Source: Armatimonadota bacterium (GTDB lineage: Bacteria; Armatimonadota; UBA10988). From it: a stretch of DNA of 59,032 nt. Shown piece by piece: positions 1 to 9,175 of this stretch. The first letter of the stretch is position 1. Each line of letters begins with the position of its first letter. The notes under the pieces were generated by a model that had not been told where the DNA came from, did no database searches, and was given only the letters and a program-made list of their open reading frames with translations. Location of the stretch: NCBI GenBank assembly GCA_016235455.1, contig JACRKZ010000136.1, positions 1-59,032 on the forward strand. Direction: 5' to 3'. A program made the translations under genes and the position numbers.

Positions 1-362
1 AGCTCCTGCAGCACGAGTTTGGCGCGTTCGATGTCGTAGATGATGTGGCCTTTGTGCCCGCGCCAGCGCTGGCCGTAGCCGGTGGCCTGCGCCAGCGCGT
101 CCGCCACCTCCAGCGCGATGCCCCCAGTGCCCAGCCGCCGCGGCTCGCCGCCGGTGTAGAACGTGTTGAAGATACTGCAGCACATGCCGGCCGTGGCCAC
201 GCCACCGAGGAAGCTGTGCCGCTCGACCAGCAGCGTGCGCGCGCCGGCCCGGGCCGCGGCGACCGTGGCGGCCACGCCGCCCAAGCCGCCGCCGCAAACG
301 ACGACGTCGTACTCGCCGCGAACGGGTATCTCGCGCGCTGGTTCGTGGATGCTCTGCGCCAT
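1..362 (-). CDS. FAD-dependent oxidoreductase, N-terminal part (runs off the window)
   Basis: Reading the minus strand from the ATG at 362 gives 120 open codons to the window edge, so only the N-terminus is present. Residues about 18-55 form a dinucleotide-binding beta-alpha-beta unit: a hydrophobic strand, GGGLGG, an alanine-rich helix, then LLVERHSFLGG. A conserved ATAGMCCS-type segment follows. This is the pattern of the FAD_oxidored/GMC-like family (Pfam FAD_oxidored), flavoproteins often found beside sugar-catabolic genes. No signal peptide is visible. It is divergent from the dehydrogenase/aldolase pair at 471-2251, so a shared carbohydrate or acid catabolic role is possible but is inference. 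Substrate unknown. Confidence 0.85.
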   Translation of the reverse strand, partial: MAQSIHEPAREIPVRGEYDVVVCGGGLGGVAATVAAARAGARTLLVERHSFLGGVATAGMCCSIFNTFYTGGEPRRLGTGGIALEVADALAQATGYGQRWRGHKGHIIYDIERAKLVLQE

Positions 363-459
363 GTCTGATGTCGTCCCCGGCACCGTACGGGCTGCCGCGC
401 ACGATCATACCGCGTAACAAGGACCCGTGCCACCAGCGCCGAACGCGCCAGCGGTCAAC

Positions 460-463
460 GGAG
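460..463 (+). promoter_or_regulatory. Shine-Dalgarno GGAG placed for an ATA start
   Basis: GGAG lies 7 nt upstream of an in-frame ATA at 471. No ATG, GTG or TTG is in frame here until GTG 558, yet the translation from 471 onward already matches the family N-terminus. The position of this site therefore argues for initiation at the ATA. Confidence 0.4.
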
Positions 464-470
464 CACTCCG

Positions 471-1457
471 ATAGCACACCAGGTCCTGGCCACGGCCAGC
501 GCATTCTGGCATCACGGCCACATCGGTGAGCCGGCACTCCGCGAGGCGGGCTTCGCGGTGACGCCGTCGCCCCGGCCGGGCGCCTACGCGGCCGACGAAC
601 TGATCCCGCTGCTGGACGGCATCGACGCGGTCATCGCGGCCGTCGATGCCTACACGGCCAGCGTCTTCGCCGCCTGTCCCCGGCTCAAGATCGTCTCGCG
701 CTGGGGCATCGGCATCGACTCGATCGACCTCGACGCCGCCACCGCGGCCGGCGTGGTGGTCTGCAACACGCCTGGCACCACCACCGAAGCCGTGGCCGAC
801 TACGCCTTCGCGCTGCTGCTGGCCGCCGCGCGGCGGATAGTGGAAGGCGAGGCCGCCGTGCGCGCCGGCCTGTGGTCCGAGCTCACCGGGCCACTGGTCC
901 ATGGCAAGACTCTGGGCCTGGTCGGCTACGGCCAGATCGGCGCCGCCGTGGCCCGCCGCGCGGCGGGCTTCGCCATGCGCGTGCTGGCCTACGACCCGTA
1001 CCGCACCACGGCCGACGGCGCCGAGCTGGTGTCGCTGGAGCACCTGCTGGCCGAGAGCGACTTCGTCTCGCTGCATGCCGCCGTGACGCCCGAGACGCGC
1101 GGCCTCATCGGCACCGCCGCGCTGTCGCTCATCAAGCCCAGCGCCTACCTGATCAACACCGGCCGGGGCGCGCTCATCGACGACCGGGCCCTGTGCCGCG
1201 CGCTGCGCGAGGGCCGCCTGGCCGGCGCGGCGCTCGATGTGTTCGGCCGCGAGCCGCTGCCGCCCGACGACCCGCTGCGCGATGCGCCACGCTGTCTGCT
1301 CACCCCGCATACGGCCTACAACGCCACCGAGGCCGCCGTCGCCACCAGTACCATGGCCGCGGACAACATCCTGAAGCTGTGGCGCGGCCAGCCGGGCGCC
1401 GCCGTCTGCAATCCCGCCGTGCTCGCGGCGGTCAACCTGCGCCTCAAGGAGATCTGA
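471..1457 (+). CDS. D-isomer-specific 2-hydroxyacid dehydrogenase (phosphoglycerate dehydrogenase-like)
   Basis: NAD-dependent oxidation or reduction of a 2-hydroxy/2-keto acid. The protein has the split catalytic domain and an internal NAD-binding Rossmann domain with GLVGYGQIGAAVARR. The family active-site elements are present: NTGRGALID (catalytic Arg), FGREPLPP (Glu) and LTPHTAYN (His). Start choice: the first standard start is GTG 558, but the frame is open upstream and reads HQVLATASAFW...REAGF, which looks like the usual N-terminal strand. It begins at an ATA codon 7 nt after GGAG, giving 328 residues, the usual family length. A start-codon mutation, a rare ATA start or a sequencing error are all possible. 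The stop is 2 nt before the aldolase ATG, so the two are probably co-transcribed and may share a sugar-acid pathway. Confidence 0.88.
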   Translation: MAHQVLATASAFWHHGHIGEPALREAGFAVTPSPRPGAYAADELIPLLDGIDAVIAAVDAYTASVFAACPRLKIVSRWGIGIDSIDLDAATAAGVVVCNTPGTTTEAVADYAFALLLAAARRIVEGEAAVRAGLWSELTGPLVHGKTLGLVGYGQIGAAVARRAAGFAMRVLAYDPYRTTADGAELVSLEHLLAESDFVSLHAAVTPETRGLIGTAALSLIKPSAYLINTGRGALIDDRALCRALREGRLAGAALDVFGREPLPPDDPLRDAPRCLLTPHTAYNATEAAVATSTMAADNILKLWRGQPGAAVCNPAVLAAVNLRLKEI

Positions 1458-1459
1458 CC

Positions 1460-2251
1460 ATGCGTGCCAACCCCGTCAAAGCCGCTCTGCGGGCCGGCCA
1501 GCCGAGCGTGGGCTCGTGGCTGTCGCTGGCCAGCCCCATGGCCGCGCGGTTCATGGCGCGCGCCGGGTTCCCCTGGCTGACCGTGGACATCGAGCATAGC
1601 CCGGTGGACTGGGAGACCGCCTCGATCATGTTCGGCTGCGTGGCCGATGCCGGCTGCGTGCCGCTGGCGCGGGTGCCCTCGAACGACCCCACCGACGTCA
1701 AGCGCGCGCTCGACTCGGGCGCCTACGGCATCGTCTTCCCCATGGTCAACACCGTGGAGGAAGCCGAGCAGGCCGTGGCCGCGGCCAAGTACGCGCCGCT
1801 GGGCCGGCGCAGCGTGGGCGGCGCGCTCCACGCCCTCAACTTCGGCGCCGAGCCCAGCGCCTACTACGCAAGGGCCAACGACGAGATCCTTGTGGTCATC
1901 CAGGCCGAGCACATCCGCGCGGTGGAGAACTGCGAGGCGATCTTCGCCGTGCCGGGCATCGACGCCATGTTCGTCGGGCCCAACGACCTCATGTCATCCC
2001 TGCACATCACCCCCGCGCTGGAGTCTGACGACCCGCGCTACACCGAAGCCATCGCCCATCTGCTGGCTACCGCCCAGCGCTGCGGCATCGCGCCCGGCAT
2101 GCATGTCGGCGACACGGAGTCAGCCCTGCGCCGCGTGGCCGAGGGCTGGCGGTTCGTCGCCGTGGCCAGCGAGTTGGCCTTCATGATGCAGATGGCCAGC
2201 GAAGTCGCGGCCCTGGTGCATGGCGCCGGGGGCATGGCAGTACGGTACTAG
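1460..2251 (+). CDS. HpcH/HpaI-family aldolase
   Basis: Class II (metal-dependent) aldolase of the HpcH/HpaI family, 263 residues, which typically splits 2-keto-3-deoxy acids to pyruvate or a related keto acid and an aldehyde. Seen in sequence: VDIEHSPVDWE (catalytic His region), ARVPSND (Arg), GIVFPMVNT, a glycine-rich GRRSVGG loop, VVIQAEHIRAVEN (metal-ligand Glu) and the FVGPNDL motif that carries the second metal-ligand region. The ATG at 1460 follows AAGGAGA with good spacing. It sits 2 nt after the dehydrogenase stop, suggesting a two-gene transcript for 2-keto/2-hydroxy acid metabolism. Exact substrate not predictable. Confidence 0.92.
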   Translation: MRANPVKAALRAGQPSVGSWLSLASPMAARFMARAGFPWLTVDIEHSPVDWETASIMFGCVADAGCVPLARVPSNDPTDVKRALDSGAYGIVFPMVNTVEEAEQAVAAAKYAPLGRRSVGGALHALNFGAEPSAYYARANDEILVVIQAEHIRAVENCEAIFAVPGIDAMFVGPNDLMSSLHITPALESDDPRYTEAIAHLLATAQRCGIAPGMHVGDTESALRRVAEGWRFVAVASELAFMMQMASEVAALVHGAGGMAVRY

Positions 2252-2382
2252 ACATCCACGCCGCTGTACCAATGTAACTCCGGCCACCCCAAACTCACTT
2301 GATCCGACCCGGATCCGTATGCTAGCCTCGCTGTGGGTTAGCACAATGGTCGGCTATGTGCCACCGGGGAAAGGGGTTTGGC

Positions 2383-3531
2383 ATGACCACTGGTCACGCT
2401 CGTCGTGTCGTACTCGGTCTGTGCGCGCTGGTCTGCGCACTGTCGCCCAGTCTGGCCCAGGCGCCGCGCACGGCCCTGCCGGGCACCTGGGACACGGTCA
2501 ACAAGATCGACGCCCAGGTCAAGCAGATGCGCGCGACCGGCCAGACCATGGCCGCGCTGGCGTTGTGCGAGCAGTTTCTGGTCGACAATCCCAACGCCGA
2601 ATGGATGACCGGCACCGTGGTCGACAAGGCCATGGCCTGCCTCGTCGAGCTGTCACCCACCCAGGCCCAGCGCGAGGAACTGTGCCAGCGCGTGCTCAAG
2701 CTGTATCCCAGCGTGCCCTGGTACCACGCCGCGGCGACGTTCCATCTGTCCACCGGCTACCTGTTCTCCGGTAACGGCTTCAAGGAAGACTTCCCCAAGG
2801 CGCTGGCCGTCACCCAGGGCAAGTTCGAGCAGTATCTTGGCAAGCTGCCGGGCGATCTGTACCTGCTGCACTTCGCCGGGCTGTATGAGGCGCGCGCGCT
2901 GGGCCGCATGGGCAAGCACGAAGAAGCCAAGGCCAAGATGGCCAACTTCATCGCCAAGCTGCCCGCCGCGCTGCGCAGCAACGACACCTGGGCCGCCTGG
3001 ACCGACATCCTCGGCGCCGCCGGCGACACCGCCGCGCTGCAGAGCGTGGCCAAGCTGGGCTACGTCTGCTGCGACTACGACACGGACAACCTCAAGAAGG
3101 CCATCGACCGCTGCGCCGCGGCCCTGCGGCTGGGTGGCGGGCCGGGGCCGGGCGTGCTGTTCACGCGCTGTCAGGACGACCCGACCCTGACCAACCCGCT
3201 GGCCAAGGTGGCGCTGCCCGAGGTGCCCAAGCCCGACGAGTGGCTGCAAGCGGCGGGCAAGGACGCGCAGGCGCAGTTCCTGGTCTACCTGGCCACCGGC
3301 CAGATTGACACCGCGCTGGCGCTGAGCAAGAAGCAACTGGCCGAATGGACCGCGGGCGACGAGAAGAAGCTGGCGCGGGTGATGAAGAACGTGGCCTGCT
3401 GCTTCAAGGCCAAGGACCTGAGCCTGAAGCGGGCCAACGCGTTCCTGGAGTACAACCGCACGGGCGAGGGCGAGGACCCGCTGCCGGCGCTGGAGGCGGA
3501 GTTGAAGGCCGCCAAGGAGGCGCCGAAATGA
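2383..3531 (+). CDS. Exported TPR-like protein, function unknown
   Basis: 382 residues. The start is ATG 2383, after GGGGAAAGGGG and in front of a clean signal peptide (RR, hydrophobic core, cut near ALAQA). An upstream in-frame ATG at 2356 would bury that signal. The mature part is helical and alanine/leucine rich, with TPR-like repeats such as LALCEQFLVDNP and LYEARALGRMGKHEEAKAKM. Cysteines are scattered (CC twice), compatible with periplasmic disulfides. The stop overlaps the next start (ATGA), so it is translationally coupled to the protein at 3528. I do not recognise a named family; a periplasmic scaffold is inference. Confidence 0.85.
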   Translation: MTTGHARRVVLGLCALVCALSPSLAQAPRTALPGTWDTVNKIDAQVKQMRATGQTMAALALCEQFLVDNPNAEWMTGTVVDKAMACLVELSPTQAQREELCQRVLKLYPSVPWYHAAATFHLSTGYLFSGNGFKEDFPKALAVTQGKFEQYLGKLPGDLYLLHFAGLYEARALGRMGKHEEAKAKMANFIAKLPAALRSNDTWAAWTDILGAAGDTAALQSVAKLGYVCCDYDTDNLKKAIDRCAAALRLGGGPGPGVLFTRCQDDPTLTNPLAKVALPEVPKPDEWLQAAGKDAQAQFLVYLATGQIDTALALSKKQLAEWTAGDEKKLARVMKNVACCFKAKDLSLKRANAFLEYNRTGEGEDPLPALEAELKAAKEAPK

Positions 3532-4754
3532 GGCAGCTCTGGTGGCACCGGCGTCCTCGCCGGTGGCTGGCCATGGGCACGGTTCCGCTGGTGCTGGGCA
3601 CAGCCTGGGCTCAACAGGCGCCGCTGCATTACGACCTGGACCGGCCGCTGTGTCGCCAGATGCAGCTTTCGCCCGACCTCATCGGCGCCCTGACACCGCC
3701 CAGCGCTGCGGTGCTGGGCGTGCCGGCGGCGGTGCAGGTGGCGGCGCCGCTGGGCGGCGTAGGTGCGGTGCGCATCGGCGCAACACCCGTCGGCGCTGGC
3801 GGCGCGGCGCCGGTGGCCGGTCTTGGCGGGCTGGGCGCGGTGAAGCTGGATCTGGGCTTGCCGGCGCCGACGACCGGCGGGCAGTCGGCGATTCTGCTGG
3901 CGCGGGTACGCGCGGGCGACCAGGGGCCGGAGCTTGAGGCGGCGCTGCGGAAGGCACCCGCGGCGGATCTGCTGGCTGAGGTGCAGCGCTGCCCGTGGTG
4001 GTCCGAGCCCGATCAGGTCATCGCCGACCGCCTGCTGACCGTGCTCATCGAGCGCGGCGATATCGATCTCAAGCAGCCCGACACGCTGGCGCCGGACGTG
4101 GCGCTGATGGCCGCCGAATGCCTGCGCCGTCGCGTCGACGCCCGCTGCGTACCGATCTTCGAGCATCTGCTGGCCCAGCAGGCGACCAAGCCGGCGGACA
4201 CCTGGGTGCAGCCGGTCTACGGCCTGGCCACCTATTACCGCCTGGCCGGCGACTACCAGCGCTCGGCCGAGGTTTGGCTCAGTGGCGACCGCTACACCAC
4301 CTCGCCCGCGACGCTGGACGACTTCCGGCTGGAAGCGGCCTGGACCAAGCGCGCCGGCGGCGACGTGGCCGGCGCGGACCAGATCGAGGACGAACTGCTC
4401 AAGTCCACCAGCGGCGCGGCCTGGACCATCGGCCTGGTCACTTACGGCCGCGCGCAACGCCTGCTGCTGAGTGGGAAGCACAGCGAACTGCGCGAGCTGT
4501 TGCGCCGCGACCTGCCGCTCGGCGGGCCAGCGGCCAAGGCGACCGAAGCGGCGGCGGTGCGTGTGGCGCTGGACGGCCTGCTGGCCGACTCCTACGCCCG
4601 CACGGGCGAACGCGAGCTGGCCGCGGCGCAGTATCGCAAGGTGCTCCGGGGATTCGAAGCGCTGCCCGCGGGGCGCGGCGGCAACGGTTTGGACAATGTG
4701 GTGGCGACGGCGCGGGTGCGCCTCGCCGAGTTGGCTGGCCCAGGGGGCCATTGA
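3528..4754 (+). CDS. Exported TPR-like protein, function unknown
   Basis: 408 residues. It starts at ATG 3528, which overlaps the previous stop by 4 nt. The N-terminus is basic with a hydrophobic core ending TAWAQQ, a probable signal peptide. Residues about 50-110 are low-complexity, rich in Ala/Gly/Val/Pro (GVGAVRIGATPVGAGGAAP), resembling a spacer. The remainder is helical and repeat-like (LATYYRLAGDYQRSAEVWL; LADSYARTGERELAAAQYRKVL), consistent with TPR units. Paired with the preceding TPR protein and followed 11 nt later by an Ig-like exported protein, so the run is probably one operon for an envelope-associated assembly. No named family recognised. Confidence 0.83.
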   Translation: MRQLWWHRRPRRWLAMGTVPLVLGTAWAQQAPLHYDLDRPLCRQMQLSPDLIGALTPPSAAVLGVPAAVQVAAPLGGVGAVRIGATPVGAGGAAPVAGLGGLGAVKLDLGLPAPTTGGQSAILLARVRAGDQGPELEAALRKAPAADLLAEVQRCPWWSEPDQVIADRLLTVLIERGDIDLKQPDTLAPDVALMAAECLRRRVDARCVPIFEHLLAQQATKPADTWVQPVYGLATYYRLAGDYQRSAEVWLSGDRYTTSPATLDDFRLEAAWTKRAGGDVAGADQIEDELLKSTSGAAWTIGLVTYGRAQRLLLSGKHSELRELLRRDLPLGGPAAKATEAAAVRVALDGLLADSYARTGERELAAAQYRKVLRGFEALPAGRGGNGLDNVVATARVRLAELAGPGGH

Positions 4755-4765
4755 GGAAGCAAGCA

Positions 4766-6643
4766 ATGAGACGGTGCACATGTGCGAGGTGGGTGGGCGT
4801 TTTCGCGGCCATCTTCTTGTTGGCGGCGCCCGGCTGGGCAAACTACTTGCCAGGCGGCATCGAGGGCCATGTCATCGACAAGGACAAGAACGACCAGGGG
4901 TTGGCCAACCTGTACGTTACGATGACCACTAAGAGCGGCAACGGCTCGTGGTCGGCGATGACCGACTCAGGCGGACACTACAGCTTCTCGTCGATCTACG
5001 CCGGTGACTACACGGTGCGGATCTGGCCCGGACCCAGGTACGGCGGCGGCTATGCCGGGTTCAAGCAAGACTGCACGGTGGTCGGCGGGCAGGTGACCAC
5101 GGTCAATTTCGACCTGACCCACCTCCAGCCGAGCGTCAGCGTGGACGTCATCGCGCCCAGCGGCACGGTCAGCGGGTCGGCGCCGATCCAGATCAAGGTG
5201 GTCACCAACCCCGGCGTCTACGATCTGAGCACCCTGTCGGTCTGGACCTGGGATGCCAGAGCCGAGTACGGCATCACGCTGCTGAACGGCGGCGGGCTGT
5301 CGAGCGCGCAGATGGTCAGCTCCCGGCCGCTGGACGACAACGGCGTCGCCATGGAGTACATCCTGCAGATGCCGTTCGACCCGACCGCTCTGGACTGTCC
5401 GTTCTACGGCGGCGGCGCGGACGCCGACGGCAAGGCGACCGTGGAGATCAAGGCCGCGGCCGAGTTCACCGACGGCTGGGCCACGGATGGGACGACGATC
5501 AAGAAGGGCCAGGCGCCCACGGGCAACGCCTCGGCGGGCACGGCCGGCGGGGCTACCACGCAGGTGAGCTGGACCGTGACCCAGCCGCAGATCACGGCCA
5601 CCGGTCAACCGCTGTACCCCAACCCGGCTGATGTGGGCGAGACCATGTACACCTCGCTCGCGGCCAGCCTGACCAACCAGGGCTACGGCTCGTTCTACTA
5701 CTACGGCGGCGGCGGTCAGACCATGACCTGGTCGTGGGCGGCCGGCGCGGTGGAGCGGCAGGCGACCGACGGCAGTTGGGCGGCGGCCGAACATGCCACG
5801 GCCACACTCAACCAGTCCGACCCGAACCAGCCCGGCGCCTGGCTGACGCTGGTGGCCCAGCAGGCGGGCAGCTACCGTCTGTCGCCGACGGTGACGCTGA
5901 CGGTCAAGCGCGGCGAGACCGTGCTCTATACGGCCAGCGCGACAGTGAGCCTGAGCGCGACGGTGGCGCCGCCGACGGTGACGCTCTCGTCGGGCGGCCG
6001 CACCTCGGTCTGCGCGGGCGGGTTCGACGGCGTGGCCCATCGCGTGCCGGTCACCGCGACCGTCACCGGCCGCTATGGGCAGGGGCTTGGCGGCCTGGCG
6101 GTGGCCTTCACCGCGGACCACGACTCGGTGGAGAAGGCGCCGACGTTCTCGGCGGCGAGCGCCACGACCGGCGGCGACGGCAAGGCTACCGTCGACTTCA
6201 TCTCGGGCGACTTGGTGAACAGCAGCCAGATCCATGCGGTGTGCGCCGACGTGAAGGCGGACTTGGCGATGGCTATCGGGGCGCCGGCCATCGCCTTCAG
6301 CTACTACTACGAGGGGAGCAGCATTCCAGTCACCTATGCCTACCCAGGCGCGCCGTTCTACATCAAGGCCACGCTGACCCACGCCAATCGCTCGGCCTGC
6401 TACCACCCGGTGAAGTGGGTGCTCAAGTGGTGGTCGCCCGACCATCCGCCTGCCAGCAACCCCACGCCGGACTACGACGGGCCGAGCGATGCCGAGCACG
6501 GCCTGTTCATGAGCCCGGAGCTGGTGACCAACGAAGCCGGCGAGGTCAAGACCAAGTTCATGCCCAGCGACCTGGGCGGCTACTACCGCTGGATCCTCGT
6601 GGACGACAAGGTCTACGTTAGCAAGCCGCAGTCGGGCCAGTGA
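4766..6643 (+). CDS. Exported carboxypeptidase-regulatory/Ig-like domain protein
   Basis: 625 residues. ATG 4766 follows GAGGAAG. Signal peptide ends near PGWAN. Residues about 30-110 match the carboxypeptidase regulatory-like (transthyretin-like) fold: IEGHVIDKD...GLANLYV...TDSGGHYSFSSIYAGDYTV. A Thr/Val-rich beta region follows, and around residues 415-510 there is a Big-1 (invasin-type) Ig-like pattern, GLGGLAVAFTADHD, then GGDGKATVDF. The C-terminus is aromatic-rich (YYYEG, WKWW-like). The whole protein looks like an all-beta surface or periplasmic adhesin-like protein. Its ligand is unknown. It probably belongs to the 2383-9141 operon. Confidence 0.85.
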   Translation: MRRCTCARWVGVFAAIFLLAAPGWANYLPGGIEGHVIDKDKNDQGLANLYVTMTTKSGNGSWSAMTDSGGHYSFSSIYAGDYTVRIWPGPRYGGGYAGFKQDCTVVGGQVTTVNFDLTHLQPSVSVDVIAPSGTVSGSAPIQIKVVTNPGVYDLSTLSVWTWDARAEYGITLLNGGGLSSAQMVSSRPLDDNGVAMEYILQMPFDPTALDCPFYGGGADADGKATVEIKAAAEFTDGWATDGTTIKKGQAPTGNASAGTAGGATTQVSWTVTQPQITATGQPLYPNPADVGETMYTSLAASLTNQGYGSFYYYGGGGQTMTWSWAAGAVERQATDGSWAAAEHATATLNQSDPNQPGAWLTLVAQQAGSYRLSPTVTLTVKRGETVLYTASATVSLSATVAPPTVTLSSGGRTSVCAGGFDGVAHRVPVTATVTGRYGQGLGGLAVAFTADHDSVEKAPTFSAASATTGGDGKATVDFISGDLVNSSQIHAVCADVKADLAMAIGAPAIAFSYYYEGSSIPVTYAYPGAPFYIKATLTHANRSACYHPVKWVLKWWSPDHPPASNPTPDYDGPSDAEHGLFMSPELVTNEAGEVKTKFMPSDLGGYYRWILVDDKVYVSKPQSGQ

Positions 6644-6691
6644 GCGGCCAGCCGCTGCACGCACTTGTGGGACGAAGACAAGGGTGACACA

Positions 6692-7927
6692 ATGAAGCAC
6701 ATAACGATGCGCGCGCTCGCGCTGGCGAGCCTCTTGGTGTGCGGTCTGGGCGCGGCTTGGGCGCAGGGGCCGACCGATCCGAACGGGAACAAGAACAAGG
6801 AGCCGGACGACAAGACGGGCGAGGTGCCGGCGGTGGAGTTGTACTGCGACGAGTTGAAGTGGAAGGACAAGCTAGCTGACGGGTGGCTTGCCTTCTGGGA
6901 CCCAGGTGACGGCAAGCAGCCGCCTCAGTCGCTTGCCGCGGAGGTGCGCCTACCGGAAGATGCGCGCCCCTGGCACGGCAAAGTGGCCCTGCTCCTGAGT
7001 GGCGACGGCGGCGGCGTCCGGCTGGTGAAATCCGATCAGACGGAGATAGCGCCCGGATCGCTGTTTGATGCCGCTGAGCTACCGCTGTCGTTCCGCATTG
7101 TTGGCACATACCCATCTATTCACATGAGGGATCTGCGGCTGTCCGCACTGGCGTACCCGGAGGTTCCGCCGAACGTGCCGCGCAAATGGTCGGACGACGT
7201 GGCGTTGACGGTAGTTGGTGCCACCGAGCTTGGTGCTCGAGCGGACGGCCGACCGAGTCTGACCAACTGCAACAAGACCGCGTGGGAGGCCGAGTTGGGC
7301 AGGGGGCTGGGCCGGTATGACGACTTTGCGGCTTGGCAGTTCACGCCACCGCCTGAACAACGCATTGGCTATGGTACCGGCATTGCATACGAGCAGTGCG
7401 CGCAGATTCTACCGAAGGACTTCAACTACGGTGGGTATCGTCCGTACATATCGAGATCGTGTGAAGAAAGAACCTGGAATAATGGTGTTTTGAACACCGC
7501 CAGCGTCCAAAGTCATCAGGACACGCTCCCTCAGAACGACGATCCCCTGGATGCCTACGGTCACCCGTCTCACGTCTGGGATGACCAAACGCCTGATTCT
7601 GATGGATACATATTCGGCTTGGATGTCCCAAGCAGCGAAGTTGGATGGGGCAATACCGACGCATTGCTGCGTAGGAGGCGTCTTGGTTTCAGAATCTGCG
7701 TAGCTATTGAGGATACAACAACTCATCTATGCAGAAAGGTATCTCGGTATGTAGAGTTTGCCACACCGTACTCGGCGGAAAGAGATAGGCATCATATCGA
7801 CGATGACTGGAACAATGTCCACGGCGTGGCGACGCACTGGCACCGCAACGATGTTGACTTCGACGCTTTCGACAACATGCTGTGGTATGGCAGGATCATC
7901 CTATTGGAGCATCTGGGCAAGCCATAG
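6692..7927 (+). CDS. Exported protein of unknown function with an AT-rich C-terminal half
   Basis: 411 residues. ATG 6692 is preceded by AAGGGTG and followed by a signal peptide ending LGAAWAQG; the in-frame ATG at 6665 would precede it by nine charged residues. The mature protein is acidic with many Trp/Tyr/Asp/His residues (WDPGDG, HHIDDDWNNVHGVATHWH). No catalytic motif or known domain was recognised. Base composition changes within the gene: around 7380-7800 it drops to about 42-50% GC with codons such as aga, ata and tct, unlike its neighbours. The frame stays open throughout, so the gene is intact. Foreign origin of this segment is inference. Confidence 0.75.
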   Translation: MKHITMRALALASLLVCGLGAAWAQGPTDPNGNKNKEPDDKTGEVPAVELYCDELKWKDKLADGWLAFWDPGDGKQPPQSLAAEVRLPEDARPWHGKVALLLSGDGGGVRLVKSDQTEIAPGSLFDAAELPLSFRIVGTYPSIHMRDLRLSALAYPEVPPNVPRKWSDDVALTVVGATELGARADGRPSLTNCNKTAWEAELGRGLGRYDDFAAWQFTPPPEQRIGYGTGIAYEQCAQILPKDFNYGGYRPYISRSCEERTWNNGVLNTASVQSHQDTLPQNDDPLDAYGHPSHVWDDQTPDSDGYIFGLDVPSSEVGWGNTDALLRRRRLGFRICVAIEDTTTHLCRKVSRYVEFATPYSAERDRHHIDDDWNNVHGVATHWHRNDVDFDAFDNMLWYGRIILLEHLGKP

Positions 7928-7947
7928 TCGCACGGGGAGGAGACCAG

Positions 7948-9141
7948 ATGACGGCGCTAGGTTTGGTGATGATGGTGTTGTGTGGCAGCGCGACAACGGT
8001 CACAGGGCCGGCGACAGGTCGGTATGCGAGTCTGCTTGCCGAGGCCGGACCTGAGACGGCCGAGGAGGTGGTGCGCACAGCCCAGAGCGACGTGGACGGC
8101 CAGGCCCGCCGGTCGATGGCGACACTGGCTGAATCCAGCAGACGGCCCGGCGTGATCACGCCCGAGGGGCGTAGCGCGTTGGTGGTGATCGGCATGTTGC
8201 GCCTGGCGGCCGCGGCCGAGATGGTGGTGCCCCTGTTGACTGCTGAGGCGCCGCTGGGCTCCGAAGACGACCGGCCGCTAGGAGGCAGCCGTGTGACGGG
8301 CCTGCACCCAGCTTGGCAGGCGACCGTTGAGATCGGTGCGCCAGCGCTGCCCTACTTGGACCGACAAGCCGCCCGGAGCGACGCAGACCTCAACTGCGGG
8401 CTCTGCGCCCAGGCCTATCGGAACATCCTTGGGTCGCACAGCACCGTGCCACCGCGCCAGCCATCGGCGGCAGCCATCCGCCTGACGCGGCTCATATCGA
8501 CGGCTGCCGATGCCCAAACACGCGAACGCTATCGGATCATCCAACGGTCACTGCTCCCGCAACCCGCCTTCCTGCCCTTGGGCCGTTGGTCGGCTGAACG
8601 TCAGGCCGACTATGCCGCCGGTCCGCCCTTGCCACCGTGGTGCTTTGAGCAGAAGCGCTACCAGGAGACGATGGCGCTGCTTGGTTCGTTGGAGAAGTGG
8701 TTGGATGACAGCACCCAGCACTTCCGCGCGCTAGCGGCCATCCGCATCCTCGCCATCATGCGATCGCCCGAGGCGGCGCCGTTGCTCTGCAAGCGACTGA
8801 CCTACATCAACCAGCAGGCAACGCCTGGGGCGTCGCTTGGCGATCGCTATCCGGCGGTGGCGGCCCTAAGCGCCATTGGTCATCCCGTGCTCGGCGCCCT
8901 GGTCACCAAGATCCGGGCCAGCGATGTCGATATCGAACTGCGGTGTGAAGCCGTGGTGCTGACCAGTGTGTTGGATGGCAAGGAGGAGGCACGAGCCTTT
9001 CTAGCAGCCGAAGCCGAGGCCGCGCGCCTGCGGGAATTTGGTCGAGGGGCGCCCGACCAGGGGCCGAGCGAGCGGCTCAAGGCCTTGGCCGAGTCCGAGT
9101 GGCTCAAGGGCGGCGACCCGCCGCTGGTGGTCAAGCCGTGA
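7948..9141 (+). CDS. Exported HEAT-repeat-like protein
   Basis: 397 residues. ATG 7948 follows a strong GGGGAGGAG. A short hydrophobic N-terminus (LGLVMMVLCGSATTV) suggests export. The body is alpha-helical, with HEAT-like helix pairs such as FRALAAIRILAIMRSPEAAPLL and YPAVAALSAIGHPVLGALVTKI. A CGLC pair lies in the middle. Such repeats serve as protein-protein scaffolds; the partner is unknown. It is the last of five same-strand exported proteins, and the gap to the cytochrome gene downstream is only about 34 nt. Confidence 0.78.
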   Translation: MTALGLVMMVLCGSATTVTGPATGRYASLLAEAGPETAEEVVRTAQSDVDGQARRSMATLAESSRRPGVITPEGRSALVVIGMLRLAAAAEMVVPLLTAEAPLGSEDDRPLGGSRVTGLHPAWQATVEIGAPALPYLDRQAARSDADLNCGLCAQAYRNILGSHSTVPPRQPSAAAIRLTRLISTAADAQTRERYRIIQRSLLPQPAFLPLGRWSAERQADYAAGPPLPPWCFEQKRYQETMALLGSLEKWLDDSTQHFRALAAIRILAIMRSPEAAPLLCKRLTYINQQATPGASLGDRYPAVAALSAIGHPVLGALVTKIRASDVDIELRCEAVVLTSVLDGKEEARAFLAAEAEAARLREFGRGAPDQGPSERLKALAESEWLKGGDPPLVVKP

Positions 9142-9175
9142 CCGGCGTGCCGCGGCGGGTACACTCGTGGCAGGG

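Noticed and set aside
872..1459. Upstream extension of the aldolase frame to GTG 872
   Set aside because: It lies inside the dehydrogenase gene in another frame and reads as Arg/Pro/Ala low complexity. The aldolase has its own SD and ATG at 1460.
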